Positions 24,794-34,633 are shown, counted from the first letter of the stretch. The stretch is 39,414 nucleotides of DNA from Ignavibacteriota bacterium (GCA_003157485.1 PMJQ01000184.1:1931-41344); one strand, 5' to 3'. Made by a program: numbers and translations. The notes: generated by a model not told the origin, from the sequence alone.

Positions 24794-25331
24794 CGTCTTC
24801 CGCACGATCGTCAATACGGTCGCCGTCTGTGCGATCCCCATGATGTTCGTCCTCTTCCTCGGTTGGGGGGTCGTGAAAAAAGTGAAAGTGTACGAGGTGT
24901 TCGTGGAGGGGGCGAAAGAGGGATTCACAACCGCGGTGAGGATCATCCCGTACCTGGTGGCGATGCTTGTTGCGATAGGCATTTTCCGCGCGAGCGGTGC
25001 GCTGGACCTGCTCACGCGTCTCCTCGGACCGGTTACGACGCTCATCGGCATGCCACCGGAGACGCTTGCGATGGCGTTCATGCGACCCCTCTCCGGGAGC
25101 GGTTCCCTCGGCGTGATGACGGAGCTTATGAAAGTCCACGGGCCCGATTCCCTCATCGGCGTCATGGCGTCGACGATGTATGGGAGTTCCGAGACCACTT
25201 TTTACGTGCTTGCGGTGTATTTCGGCTCCGCCGGGATCAGGAACACGCGTCACGCCGTGCCGGTCGGGCTTATCGCCGATGCCGCGGGAATGCTCGCCGC
25301 GGTCTGGGTCGTGAACCTCCTGTTCCATTGA
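24786..25331 (+). CDS. spmB: SpmB-like nucleoside-recognition (Gate) domain membrane protein
   Basis: Partner of the SpmA-like protein, 181 residues from ATG 24786, which overlaps its stop. Typical features are KVKVYEVFVEGAKEGF, AVRIIPYLVAMLVAIGIFRASGALD, MAFMRPLSGSGSLGV and the signature STMYGSSETTFYVLAVYFGSAGIR. Four to five membrane segments are visible. In B. subtilis spmA and spmB act in spore core dehydration. In non-sporulating FCB bacteria the pair is widespread with unknown substrate. The tight overlap indicates a two-part membrane complex. Confidence 0.88.
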   Translation: MTDVFRTIVNTVAVCAIPMMFVLFLGWGVVKKVKVYEVFVEGAKEGFTTAVRIIPYLVAMLVAIGIFRASGALDLLTRLLGPVTTLIGMPPETLAMAFMRPLSGSGSLGVMTELMKVHGPDSLIGVMASTMYGSSETTFYVLAVYFGSAGIRNTRHAVPVGLIADAAGMLAAVWVVNLLFH

Positions 25332-25349
25332 GGGCGCGCGGAGGGAACC

Positions 25350-25378
25350 TTGCTTTTCAGAGGGGTGATGGGTATATT
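25350..25378 (+). promoter_or_regulatory. Probable promoter for the proline dehydrogenase gene
   Basis: TTGCTT (25350-25355) and TATATT (25373-25378) are separated by 17 bp in the 208-bp gap after the SpmB-like gene. The leader to ATG 25540 would be about 155 nt. The reading frame of the dehydrogenase is open back to 25420, but the similarity starts at 25540. Confidence 0.45.
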
Positions 25379-25539
25379 TTTGCCGCAAACCCAAACCGCT
25401 CGCTGCACGTTCTCTCCTTTTGAAACTGCTGGATGGCCGCTCCGCCCGGAAGTATTTCCTCCTCTGTGCCCCCCGGAACCCTGCGGGGAGGAATTGGAAC
25501 GCGGGTAAGGGCGCGATTCATTCACACACGGGATATTCC

Positions 25540-26442
25540 ATGCATCTCCTGAACCGGCTTGTCGTCGCAGCAATTCCCGCAATACCGAGACCGATGGTCC
25601 GCTACTTCGCCGGTCGTTACATCGCCGGAGAAACCGTTCAGGACGCGGTCAACACGGTCCGCGCCCTCAACGCGGAAGGGGTCTGTGCGACGCTGGACGT
25701 GCTCGGCGAAGACATCACGCGCCGCGACGAGGCGGAGACGTCGCGCGAACAGTCGAACGGGGTCCTCCGGACGATCGCACGCGAAAAACTGGACTCCAAT
25801 CTTTCCATCAAGCTCACCTCTCTCGGCCTGAAACTCGACAGGCAGCTCTGCACGGAAAACGTCCGCGAGATCCTGAAGGTCGCGTCCGACCTCAACATTT
25901 TCGTCCGGTTCGACATGGAGGATTCGACATGCACGTCCGAAACGATCGCCATATTCCGCACACTGCACGGTGAATTTCCGAACACGGGGATCGTACTCCA
26001 GGCGTACATGCGGCGGTCCGCCGATGACGTGCTCGCGCTCCTGGGCGACAGGCCGAACTTCCGGCTCTGCAAGGGGATCTACAAGGAGCGGAAGGAGATC
26101 GCGTTCCAGTCGCGGGAGGAGGTCCAGCAGAATTTTACCCGGCTACTCGACATGATGCTGAAACGCAACGCCTACGTCGGGATCGCCACGCACGACACGG
26201 TCCTCGTGGACGCCGCGGAGGAGTTCATAAGGACGATGGGGCTCCGGAAAGACCAGTATGAATTTCAGATGCTCCTCGGCGTGCGCCCCGAACTGAGGAA
26301 ACGGCTTGTGCGCGAAGGCCACAGGGTACGCCTGTACGTTCCTTTCGGGGAGCACTGGTACGGCTATTCGACCCGCCGGTTCAAGGAGAACCCCGAAGTT
26401 GCCGGGTATGTTGTCAAAGCGCTCTTCATGCGCAACAAGTAG
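25540..26442 (+). CDS. Proline dehydrogenase
   Basis: FAD-dependent enzyme that oxidises L-proline to pyrroline-5-carboxylate. It has 300 residues from ATG 25540, the size of single-function enzymes (bifunctional PutA is over 1000). TIM-barrel motifs are visible: LSIKLTSLGL, FVRFDMEDSTCTSETI, GIVLQAYMRRS, RLCKGIYKE and IATHDTVLV. The substrate-binding end is QMLLGVRPELRKRL, VRLYVPFGEHWYGYSTRRF. No pyrroline-5-carboxylate dehydrogenase gene is adjacent. It stands before genes for peptide import and dipeptide cleavage, so it may oxidise proline released from peptides. Confidence 0.94.
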   Translation: MHLLNRLVVAAIPAIPRPMVRYFAGRYIAGETVQDAVNTVRALNAEGVCATLDVLGEDITRRDEAETSREQSNGVLRTIAREKLDSNLSIKLTSLGLKLDRQLCTENVREILKVASDLNIFVRFDMEDSTCTSETIAIFRTLHGEFPNTGIVLQAYMRRSADDVLALLGDRPNFRLCKGIYKERKEIAFQSREEVQQNFTRLLDMMLKRNAYVGIATHDTVLVDAAEEFIRTMGLRKDQYEFQMLLGVRPELRKRLVREGHRVRLYVPFGEHWYGYSTRRFKENPEVAGYVVKALFMRNK

Positions 26443-26476
26443 TCCGGGTCACGTTCACAACATTGAAGGAGTGACA

Positions 26477-28549
26477 ATGGCTGAGTCAAAACACACACCG
26501 ATGGTTTCGGCGTCGTCGGACATGAGGGAGTTCACTCTCCGTGCGCTCGTCATCGGGCTCTTCATGTGCGTCATTCTCGGAGCCGCGAACGCCTACCTCG
26601 GACTGAAAGCCGGCATGACGATCGCGGCGACGTATCCCGCGGCGGTCATCGGCATGGCGGTCCTCCGGATGATGAAGGGGACGCTGCTGGAGGAGAACTT
26701 CGCCCGAACTGTCGGTTCCATCGGGGAGTCTGTCGCCGCCGGAGCGGTGTTCACGATCCCGGCGTTCGTCATACTCCGCATATGGAATTTCACGCCCGAT
26801 TCCATGCTTCCGGAATACCTGACCGCGGCGGCGCTGATGGTCCTGGGCGGCATCCTCGGGATCCTCTTCGTGACGATACTCAGGCGCGTGATGGTGGAAG
26901 ACGACGGACTTCCTTTCCCGGAATCCGTCGCCGCTTCGGAGATACACAAGGCGGGGCAGAGGGGCGCGGACGCCGCCATACAGCTCTTCAAGGCGATGGG
27001 CGTCGGCGCATTCATCAAGCTGATGGACGGTGTCGGCGTCCTGCAGGCTACAGGGCTCGACTTCCAGGTCGGCATGGGGAAGCTCCGGGAATCGTTCGTC
27101 AGGCTGGGTCTGAAGGCCGACTCCGAGAAAATTGCAGGGGGAGGCATCACAACGATATCCGCCCCCGCAGCCACTCCGGCATACATTGGCGTGGGGTACA
27201 TCATCGGCCCCGAGCTGGGTGCGCTGAACTTCGCGGGGGGGCTCCTTGCATGGGGACTCTTCGTCCCGCTCCTCGTCTTCTTCCTGGGGCCCCAGCTTAT
27301 CGACAAATACACGGCGATGAACAACGGCGATTCGATGGCGGCGTGGGGGGCCGTGACCGGCCACCTGTACCGCTATATCGTCAGGCCGATCGCGGTGGGA
27401 GGGATGCTTGTCGGCGCGTGCTTCACCCTCTGGAAGATGCGGAAGAACCTGATACTGGGCATCAAGCGCGGCGTGGCCGACGTGCGGAAGTCGGCCGGAC
27501 AGGCCGCAGCGACGGAGAGGACGGAGAGAGACCTTCCCTTCAAGCTCGTGATACTCGGCGTGGTCATTGTATTCGCCCTCATGATCGGCCTTTACTTCTA
27601 TTTCACGCATATCCTGATCGGGGCGGTATTCGCCGCAATCGTCATGCTCATCACCGGGTTCTTCTTCGCCGCCGTCTCCGGCAACCTCGTCGGGCTGATC
27701 GGCTCTTCGAACAACCCGATCTCCGGCCTCACGCTTGCGGCGACGGTCATCGCCGCCCTGACGATGGTCATCATCGGCGTCAAAGGGATCGACGGCGTGG
27801 CCGCGGTCCTCGGGGTTGCCGCGGTCGTCTGCGTCTCCTCGGCAGTGGCCGGGGAGATGCTCCAGGACCTGAAGGTCGGGCACATTCTTGGAGGTACGCC
27901 GTCGAAGATGCAGATCGGCGACATCATCGGCGTCATCGTGGCGGGGCTCGTCATGTTCTTCCCCCTCTACGTCCTTCATAACGCCGACCTGGCTGCCCAC
28001 CCGGGGACCGGGGGATTCGGGAGCGCAAATCTCTCGGCGCCGCAGGCGGGACTCATGGCGGCGCTCTCGCAGGGGATCGTGGGGGGAGAGATGGCGTGGC
28101 CCCTCGTCGTTGTCGGCATCGCGCTCGGAATCTCGCTGATTCTCGTGAGGGTGAAGAGCCCGATGCTCTTTTCCGTGGGGATGTACCTGCCGCTGGAAAC
28201 GACGTTCGCGATATTCGTCGGCGGTCTGATACGCGGCTTGGTGAACAAACGCGCGGAAAAGCGGGGGCTCAACGCCGCCCAGAAAGCGCGCGTGGAAAAC
28301 GCGGGCGTGCTCTCCGCCTCCGGGCTCATCGCGGGTGAAGCGCTCATCGGCCTTTTCATCGCCGCGGTGGTGTTCATCCGCGACCGGGTGGGCGGGCCTG
28401 CAAAATTCTGGATCGTTCCGGGGTTCGAGGACATTGCGCCGTGGCTGGCGATCCCCGTGTTCGTTGTTCTCGCCCTGTACCTTGTTTACGTCCCCCTCTC
28501 GAAAGCCGGGAGGCCGGATGAACCGGCGCCGCCGACGGCGGTCATGTGA
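26477..28549 (+). CDS. OPT family oligopeptide transporter
   Basis: Large proton-coupled transporter of the OPT superfamily, which imports oligopeptides or metal chelates. It has 690 residues from ATG 26477, preceded by GAAGGAG at ideal distance; the frame is open to 26306 but only over the end of the previous gene. About 14-16 membrane segments are visible. Family motifs are ANAYLGLKAGMTIAATYPAAVIGM, DDGLPFPESVAASEIHKAG and the SSNNPISGLTLA loop. Bacterial OPT proteins of this size belong to the YSL-like branch. Neighbouring dipeptidase and proline dehydrogenase genes favour peptides as substrate, which is inference. Confidence 0.92.
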   Translation: MAESKHTPMVSASSDMREFTLRALVIGLFMCVILGAANAYLGLKAGMTIAATYPAAVIGMAVLRMMKGTLLEENFARTVGSIGESVAAGAVFTIPAFVILRIWNFTPDSMLPEYLTAAALMVLGGILGILFVTILRRVMVEDDGLPFPESVAASEIHKAGQRGADAAIQLFKAMGVGAFIKLMDGVGVLQATGLDFQVGMGKLRESFVRLGLKADSEKIAGGGITTISAPAATPAYIGVGYIIGPELGALNFAGGLLAWGLFVPLLVFFLGPQLIDKYTAMNNGDSMAAWGAVTGHLYRYIVRPIAVGGMLVGACFTLWKMRKNLILGIKRGVADVRKSAGQAAATERTERDLPFKLVILGVVIVFALMIGLYFYFTHILIGAVFAAIVMLITGFFFAAVSGNLVGLIGSSNNPISGLTLAATVIAALTMVIIGVKGIDGVAAVLGVAAVVCVSSAVAGEMLQDLKVGHILGGTPSKMQIGDIIGVIVAGLVMFFPLYVLHNADLAAHPGTGGFGSANLSAPQAGLMAALSQGIVGGEMAWPLVVVGIALGISLILVRVKSPMLFSVGMYLPLETTFAIFVGGLIRGLVNKRAEKRGLNAAQKARVENAGVLSASGLIAGEALIGLFIAAVVFIRDRVGGPAKFWIVPGFEDIAPWLAIPVFVVLALYLVYVPLSKAGRPDEPAPPTAVM

Positions 28550-28621
28550 GTTCCGCCGGCGCGGCGGCGTACGACAACCGTCCGCCGCCCCCGCCGGCAT
28601 TACCGAAAGGAGCGCTTCACA

Positions 28622-30073
28622 ATGTCGCAAGCGACTGAAGGGCTGCAGCCCGCGGGGGTGTGGAAGTATTTCGACGAGATCGTCAAAATACCCCGCTGCT
28701 CCAAACACGAAGAAGCGATTTCGAAATACGTGATGGATACCGCGAAACGTCTCGGACTGAGCGCGACAACGGACAAATTCGGGAACGTGGTCGTCCGGAA
28801 GCCCGCCAGCCCTGGAAAAGAGCGCGTCATGAGCGTCGCGCTGCAGGGGCACCTTGACATGGTCTGCGAAAAGAACAAGGAAAAGGTCCACAATTTTGCG
28901 AAGGACCCGATCGAGCTCGTGCGGAAGGGAAACGTCATCATGGCGAACGGGACGACGCTCGGCGCGGACAACGGCATCGCCGTCGCGACGAACCTCGCGA
29001 TCATGGAGGACCGCACGCTCGTCCACGGCCCCCTGGAGTTTCTGTTCACCGTCGATGAAGAGACCGGGCTGACGGGCGCGAGCAACCTTGCTCCCGGTAT
29101 GCTGGTGAGCAGGACGCTCATGAACCTCGATTCCGAAGAGGAGGGGCAACTCTACGTCGGGTGCTCGGGGGGGCGCGACACGCTCGGCACCTGGAAGGCG
29201 TCGTTCGAACCGGCGCCGGCGGGGTCGGCGGCGGGGGCTTTGAAGGTCACGGGACTGAAGGGGGGACATTCCGGGCTCGAAATCGACAAGAACCGGGGGA
29301 ACGCCGTAAAGATCATCAACAGGGTGATTCTACAGCTCGCACACCTCGGCGCGCGCCTGGCCTCCGTCGACGGCGGGAACAAACACAACGCCATTCCCCG
29401 GGAGGCGGACGCCCTCCTGTTCATCCCGAAGAAGAAATGGGCTGACGCCGTGGCGGCTGTCGCGCAGTGCAGTGCGGTGATCAGGGCGGAGCTGGGATCG
29501 GTCGAGCCCGATTGCGCGATCACGCTCGAAGCCGTAAAGAAGAAAGCAAAGGTCCTTGCGAAGCCCCTTCAGAAGAAGATTTGCGCGACGCTTGCCGCGC
29601 TCCCGCACGGCGTCACCAAAATGAGTGCAGACATACCGGGGCTCGTCGAAACTTCGACGAACGTCGCCGTCGTCAGGACGGAAAAGAAGTCGGTGACTGT
29701 CGCGACAAGCCAGAGGAGCTCCTTGGCGTCCGAAATCGACGAGATCTGTCAGTCCGTCACCGCCGTGTTCGAGCTGGGAGGTGCCTCGGTGGAAGCGACG
29801 GACGGTTACCCCGGGTGGAAGCCGAACATGAGTTCCGGGATCCTCGCGCTCGCCCGATCGACGTACAAACAGCTGTTCGGGAAGGAGCCCCTTGTGAAGG
29901 CGATTCACGCGGGACTCGAGTGCGGCATCATCGGGGAGAAGTTCCCGGGCATGGACATGGTGTCGTTCGGACCCACGCTCGAGGGGGTGCACTCGCCCGA
30001 CGAGAAGATGTACGTTGATACCGTCGACATGTACTGGAAATTCCTGCTGGGGATACTGAAAAACGTGAAGTGA
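28622..30073 (+). CDS. pepD: Cytosolic aminoacyl-histidine dipeptidase (PepD-type, M20)
   Basis: Zinc-dependent M20 dipeptidase that splits a broad range of dipeptides in the cytoplasm. It has 483 residues, matching E. coli PepD. Metal ligands are in VALQGHLDMV (His, Asp), TTLGADNGIAVA (Asp), the catalytic and metal Glu pair in TVDEETGLTGA, Asp in MNLDSEEEG and His in the late GPTLEGVHSPDEKM. The lid domain spans about residues 190-390 (LKGGHSGLEIDKNRGN). The start ATG 28622 follows AAAGGAG. It lies 72 bp after the OPT gene and would process imported peptides. Confidence 0.95.
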   Translation: MSQATEGLQPAGVWKYFDEIVKIPRCSKHEEAISKYVMDTAKRLGLSATTDKFGNVVVRKPASPGKERVMSVALQGHLDMVCEKNKEKVHNFAKDPIELVRKGNVIMANGTTLGADNGIAVATNLAIMEDRTLVHGPLEFLFTVDEETGLTGASNLAPGMLVSRTLMNLDSEEEGQLYVGCSGGRDTLGTWKASFEPAPAGSAAGALKVTGLKGGHSGLEIDKNRGNAVKIINRVILQLAHLGARLASVDGGNKHNAIPREADALLFIPKKKWADAVAAVAQCSAVIRAELGSVEPDCAITLEAVKKKAKVLAKPLQKKICATLAALPHGVTKMSADIPGLVETSTNVAVVRTEKKSVTVATSQRSSLASEIDEICQSVTAVFELGGASVEATDGYPGWKPNMSSGILALARSTYKQLFGKEPLVKAIHAGLECGIIGEKFPGMDMVSFGPTLEGVHSPDEKMYVDTVDMYWKFLLGILKNVK

Positions 30074-30112
30074 GTTCCCGGTCATCCGTCACTTGCCGAA
30101 AGGCGGCTCCAG

Positions 30113-31447
30113 ATGCCTGATCCCAGTTCGGACGGGGTGTTCTCTGTTCTGCGGCTCGATCCGCTCCATCGTTCGTACAGGTTCGTCGTTCTGTTCTTTG
30201 TCGCGCTTCTGACGTTCGGCAGCTACTTCGCGTATGACAGCATCGGTGCGATCGCTCCGACGCTCATCACGGCGCTGGGGGTGGACAGGACTGCCATCGG
30301 TCAGATGTACACCGTGTACAGCGTTGCCGCGATACTCTCGGTGTTCATCGGGGGGCTCCTCATTGACAAAATCGGCACGCGGCGCGCGAGCCTCCTCTTC
30401 TCCGGGCTCGTCACCGCCGGTGCGCTCATCGTCGCCGTCGCCCCGAACCTCTGGACGCTCTACCTGGGGAGGTTTGTCTTTGGATGGGGTTCGGAATCAC
30501 TTGTCGTGGCCCAGAGCGCCATATTCGCCCGGTGGTTCAAAGGGAAGGAGCTGGCGCTCTCGTTCGGCATAGGCCTGACGCTCAGCCGGCTGGGGACCCT
30601 CTTCAGCTTCAACACAGAGGCGCTCATCGCCGGGTACTTCAGGGATTACCGGTATGCGCTCTGGGCGGCGGTCCTCTTCTGCGCCGCATCGCTCCTGTCG
30701 AATCTCGTCTACAATGTCCTTGACAGGCGCGGCGAGAAAGCGCTCGCGTTGAAGGAAGAGGGGGGCGGCGACAAGATCGTTCTGGCGGACATCAGGAAGT
30801 TCAGCTCATCGTACTGGTATGTGACGCTCCTGTGCGTGACGTTTTACTCCGCCATATTCCCGTTCACCGACCTCTCCACGGATTTCTTCAACACGAAATG
30901 GGGCCTCCCGATGACCGCGGGCTCGGAGGGGGGATTTTTCTCCCAGGTGTTCTACAACATCTTCCACATGTTCACGACGGCCGGCGGGACGACAACGATC
31001 ATCATATTCGCCTCGATGATCTTCGCGCCGGTATTCGGCCAGCTCGTCGACAGAGTCGGCCGCAGGGCGTCCATGATGGTCGTCGGTTCGCTCCTCATGG
31101 TCCCGGCGTTCCTCATCATGGGGTTCTCGATGGTCCCCCCCGCATTTCCCATGATCATGCTCGGCGCCTCCTTCGTCCTCGTGCCGGCGGCGATGTGGCC
31201 ATCGATCCCCCTTATCGTGGAGAAGAACAGGGTGGGGACCGCATTCGGGCTGACGACGATGATACAGAACGTCGGACTGGCGGCATTCCCGTACCTGAAC
31301 GGGTACCTGCGGGATGTCACGGAGAATTACACGGCAAGCATGGTGATGTTCTCCTCTCTGGGACTGTTCGGGCTTCTTTTCGCATTCCTGCTCCTGAGGT
31401 CGGACAGGCGGGGGGGAGGCGTGCTCGAAGGGACCGGGAATCGTTGA
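30113..31447 (+). CDS. Major facilitator superfamily transporter, MFSD1-like
   Basis: A 444-residue carrier with twelve predicted membrane segments and a central hydrophilic loop at about 205-235. The GGLLIDKIGTRRAS loop is the MFS motif between helices 2 and 3, mirrored by GQLVDRVGRRASMM in the second half. The stretch RWFKGKELALSFGI followed by SRLG resembles the MFSD1 group, whose animal member exports dipeptides from lysosomes. That likeness is from memory, and the substrate is not proven. Placement directly after pepD agrees with a dipeptide or amino-acid carrier. It starts at ATG 30113. Confidence 0.82.
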   Translation: MPDPSSDGVFSVLRLDPLHRSYRFVVLFFVALLTFGSYFAYDSIGAIAPTLITALGVDRTAIGQMYTVYSVAAILSVFIGGLLIDKIGTRRASLLFSGLVTAGALIVAVAPNLWTLYLGRFVFGWGSESLVVAQSAIFARWFKGKELALSFGIGLTLSRLGTLFSFNTEALIAGYFRDYRYALWAAVLFCAASLLSNLVYNVLDRRGEKALALKEEGGGDKIVLADIRKFSSSYWYVTLLCVTFYSAIFPFTDLSTDFFNTKWGLPMTAGSEGGFFSQVFYNIFHMFTTAGGTTTIIIFASMIFAPVFGQLVDRVGRRASMMVVGSLLMVPAFLIMGFSMVPPAFPMIMLGASFVLVPAAMWPSIPLIVEKNRVGTAFGLTTMIQNVGLAAFPYLNGYLRDVTENYTASMVMFSSLGLFGLLFAFLLLRSDRRGGGVLEGTGNR

Positions 31448-31480
31448 GGCAGGCGACTATCCAGACAACAGGGCCATCCC

Positions 31481-34400
31481 ATGGCTGAAGAGAAACGAGT
31501 CCTCATACTCGAGCCCGATTCCACGGATGCGGAAGTGATCGTGATGCAGCTCCGGAAGGCGGGACTTGCGCTGACGTCCCGCCGTGTCGGGACGAAGGAC
31601 ATGCTTGACAGGATCGTGGCCGAATTCAGGCCGGACATCGTCATTGCCGACACCGCGGTTCCCCGGTGCGACGTCCTCGCGCTTGTCCGCCAGCAGCGGA
31701 TCGACAACCCCGACGTGCAGTGGATTATTGTCTCCGCAGCCGGGTCCGAAGAACTGGCTGTCGAATCGCTGAAGGCCGGCGCCCGCGACTACGTCTCGAA
31801 AAAGAACATCGGGCGGCTCGGCGCCGCCGTCAAAGCGATGATCGAAAATCCCCCCGCAGTCCCCCCTCCTCCGCAGGATGCCGAGTTTCTTCCCCCGCAG
31901 GAGCCTCCGGCCTCTCCTTCCGCGCCACCCCCCGCCGTGGACGATCTCTTCCGGCGCACGGTGGAAAGCACGACAGACCTTATCGCAGTGCTGGACTTGG
32001 AGGGGAAGCGCATCTACAACAATCCGGCGTACGCGGACCTCCTCGACGAGCCCGACACGCTGGAGGGGACGAGCTCGTTCGTGGACATACATCCGGACGA
32101 CAGGGAGGAAGTCAGGAACGTGTTCCGGGAGACCGTGGCGACGGGGGTCGGGAAGCGCCTGGAGTACAGGCTCGTGGACAGGAACGGAAGCATCAGGTAC
32201 ATCGAATCGCAGGGGAGCGTCGTCAGGGACGCGAACGGGAACCCCGACAAAGTGGTCATCATCTCGCGCGACATCAGTGACAGGAGGATGGCCGGAGAGT
32301 TCATGCGCCAGGTCCAGGAGGAAATCGCCCGCAACCGCGGCGGAGAATTTTTCCCGGGGCTCGTGCGCGCCCTCGCCGAGGCGCTCTCGGTGAAGTATGC
32401 CCTCGTGTCGGAATGCACGGACAGGAGGCGCGAACGTGTGCGTGCACTGGCCTACTGGGCTTCCGGTGCCCTGGCGCCGGTCTTCGAATACGACGTCGCA
32501 AACACGACGTGCGAGCGGGTCGTCCGGGAGGCCAAGACGATCTACTTCGCCACAGGCGTGCAGGAGCTTTTTCCCGGCGAGGCCGCTCTCGCGGCGATGG
32601 ACGCGTGCTCCTACATGGGGACGCCCCTTCTCGATTCAAGCGGAGGGGTGATCGGCCACCTGTTCATCATCCATGACAGTCCTCTCCCTAACCCGGACGT
32701 GGCACGCTCGGTCCTGACGGTGACGGCGGCGCGCGCCGCCTCGGAGCTTGAACACCGGCTTGCGCTCCGGGTCGTGAGCGACAGCGAATTGCATTTCCAT
32801 GCGCTCCTCGAGGAGATGTCCGCCGGGGTCATCGAAACGGACATGGAGGACGTCATCACGTTCGTTAACCGGCGGATGTCCGAGCTGAGCGGGTACGAAG
32901 GCGGCGAAATGCTGGGCCGGCTCGCTTCGACGCTCCTGATCCCGGAGGGGGACCGGCGTCTTCTGTATGAACGGAACGAACGGCGGCGGCAGGGGGTGAC
33001 GGAAGTCTATGAGGCCGTCCTCAAGCAGAAGGACGGGACGCTCTTCGCCGCCCAGATCAGCGCCTCCCCCCACAGGAACGTCCGCGGCGATATCATCGGC
33101 ACTCTCGCGCTTGTCACGCCCGGGGCCCGCGGCGCCCGGCAAGCCTCCACCCCGGAGGGGGATGCGGCGCTTCTGGAACAGGTGCAGGATGCCGTTTTCG
33201 TCTGCGATCCCGAGGATCGCATACTCTTCTGGAACAACGCGGCCGCCGTTCTCTACGGATGGAACGCGGACGAGGTCCGCGGGAAATTCTCGGCGGAGGT
33301 CCTCCATACCGAGCAGATACACCGCCTCGGTGGGGCCGCGCACACGACGCTCGTGGAGGGATACTGGGCGGGCGAACTCCGGCAGCAGAGGAAAGATGGG
33401 TCCAGCGTCCTCGTGGACAGCAGATGGACGCTGATCCGGGACGGGGAAGGGCGGGCGAAATCCGTTCTCGTCATCTGCACCGATATCACGGGGAAAAGGG
33501 AGCTTGAGGTCTACGAGCTCCGGGCGCGCCACATGGAGGGGATCTCGAGCCTCGCGTCGGCCCTTGCAGCGGACCTCGATGCGATGCTGACGCCCCTCAT
33601 GCTCGCGGTCCCCTCGATCGCAGGGAAGGCGGACGATGACTCTTCCCGCCAGGCCGTTGCGATTGTTGCCACGAACGCCAGGCGGGGGATGGACACCGCG
33701 AGCCAGGTTCTCGCCCTGGCAGAAAACGCGGGAAGCGGCAAAGGGTTTCTCGACCCTGCTGAGATACTCGCCGGGTGCGCGCGCGCCGTCGGGGGAGATC
33801 TTCCCGAATCGATCGTCCTCGAAACGGCGTTTGAGAAAGACCTCTGGGCGATTCCCGGGACGGCGTCCCAGGTGCAGCAGATTCTCGGAAACATCTGCAC
33901 GAATGCGCGCGAAGCGATGCCGGACGGTGGCGTGCTCAGGATCGCCGCGGATAACCTTCTCATCGAAGCGCAGGCGGTGTCGACAATTCCCCATGCGCTT
34001 CCCGGGAGGTACGTCGTCATCACGGTCAGCGACACCGGGCGGGGCATTCCCCCGGCGATCATCGGAAAGGTGTTCGAACCGTTCTTCACGACAAAGCCCT
34101 CCGGTCGCACGACGGGGCTCGGTCTTTCGACCGCCGCAGCGATCGCAAGGAATCTCCGCGGGTTCATCAACATATTCAGCATGCCGGGGGAAGGGACCAA
34201 CGCGAAGGTCTATCTCCCTGCCGGAGAGATCCCCGGAGCGGAATCAGGTCCTGATCTCCATCTCGGAGGCGGGCGCAGGGTCGTTGTCGCGCAGCCGCAG
34301 GCCGCTCTTCGGGATATTGTGAAGAAAATTCTGATCGCGCACGGGTACGACGCCGTCGCCGTCATGGACGGAGGCGAAGCGATCGCGCTCTGCCGGAGGC

Positions 34401-34633
34401 CGGAGGCGGGTATTGCCGCGGCAGTGATCGATATGGAAATGCCGTATATGGACGGACCGACCATTCTAAGGGTCCTCAGGAGCACTAACCCCGCGCTGAA
34501 GATCATTCTGACTGGCGGAACGTCGGAAAAGCCTGTCGAGGGTGCGGCCGCCGTTCTCCCAAGGCCGTTTTCGACTCAAAATCTCCTCTTTGCCCTCCAC
34601 AACGTGTTGGATATCATGCCCCAGAGTGCGTAA
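31481..34633 (+). CDS. Hybrid sensor protein REC-PAS-GAF-PAS-PAS-HATPase-REC lacking the phospho-histidine
   Basis: A 1050-residue signalling protein. Order: receiver domain (about 5-120; Asp57, Ser85, Lys107), Pro-rich linker (125-150), PAS (155-270), GAF (290-425), PAS (430-545), PAS (560-675), dimerisation helices (680-760), HATPase (770-925) and a second receiver (930-1050). The ATPase boxes are intact: NICTNAREAM, DTGRGIPP, FEPFFTTK and TGLGLSTAAAI. In the dimerisation helix the expected A-H-D is A-A-D, so the phosphoacceptor His is replaced by Ala697. The second receiver keeps Asp984, but its acidic pair and conserved Lys (LPRPF) are lost. It is unlikely to autophosphorylate in the usual way. 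Confidence 0.88.
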   Translation: MAEEKRVLILEPDSTDAEVIVMQLRKAGLALTSRRVGTKDMLDRIVAEFRPDIVIADTAVPRCDVLALVRQQRIDNPDVQWIIVSAAGSEELAVESLKAGARDYVSKKNIGRLGAAVKAMIENPPAVPPPPQDAEFLPPQEPPASPSAPPPAVDDLFRRTVESTTDLIAVLDLEGKRIYNNPAYADLLDEPDTLEGTSSFVDIHPDDREEVRNVFRETVATGVGKRLEYRLVDRNGSIRYIESQGSVVRDANGNPDKVVIISRDISDRRMAGEFMRQVQEEIARNRGGEFFPGLVRALAEALSVKYALVSECTDRRRERVRALAYWASGALAPVFEYDVANTTCERVVREAKTIYFATGVQELFPGEAALAAMDACSYMGTPLLDSSGGVIGHLFIIHDSPLPNPDVARSVLTVTAARAASELEHRLALRVVSDSELHFHALLEEMSAGVIETDMEDVITFVNRRMSELSGYEGGEMLGRLASTLLIPEGDRRLLYERNERRRQGVTEVYEAVLKQKDGTLFAAQISASPHRNVRGDIIGTLALVTPGARGARQASTPEGDAALLEQVQDAVFVCDPEDRILFWNNAAAVLYGWNADEVRGKFSAEVLHTEQIHRLGGAAHTTLVEGYWAGELRQQRKDGSSVLVDSRWTLIRDGEGRAKSVLVICTDITGKRELEVYELRARHMEGISSLASALAADLDAMLTPLMLAVPSIAGKADDDSSRQAVAIVATNARRGMDTASQVLALAENAGSGKGFLDPAEILAGCARAVGGDLPESIVLETAFEKDLWAIPGTASQVQQILGNICTNAREAMPDGGVLRIAADNLLIEAQAVSTIPHALPGRYVVITVSDTGRGIPPAIIGKVFEPFFTTKPSGRTTGLGLSTAAAIARNLRGFINIFSMPGEGTNAKVYLPAGEIPGAESGPDLHLGGGRRVVVAQPQAALRDIVKKILIAHGYDAVAVMDGGEAIALCRRPEAGIAAAVIDMEMPYMDGPTILRVLRSTNPALKIILTGGTSEKPVEGAAAVLPRPFSTQNLLFALHNVLDIMPQSA

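Noticed and set aside
26486-29269. 927-codon open frame on the minus strand
   Set aside because: It is antisense to the OPT transporter and PepD genes, which are unmistakable. The translation is low-complexity Arg/His/Asp/Glu-rich, as expected from the complement of GC-rich codons.
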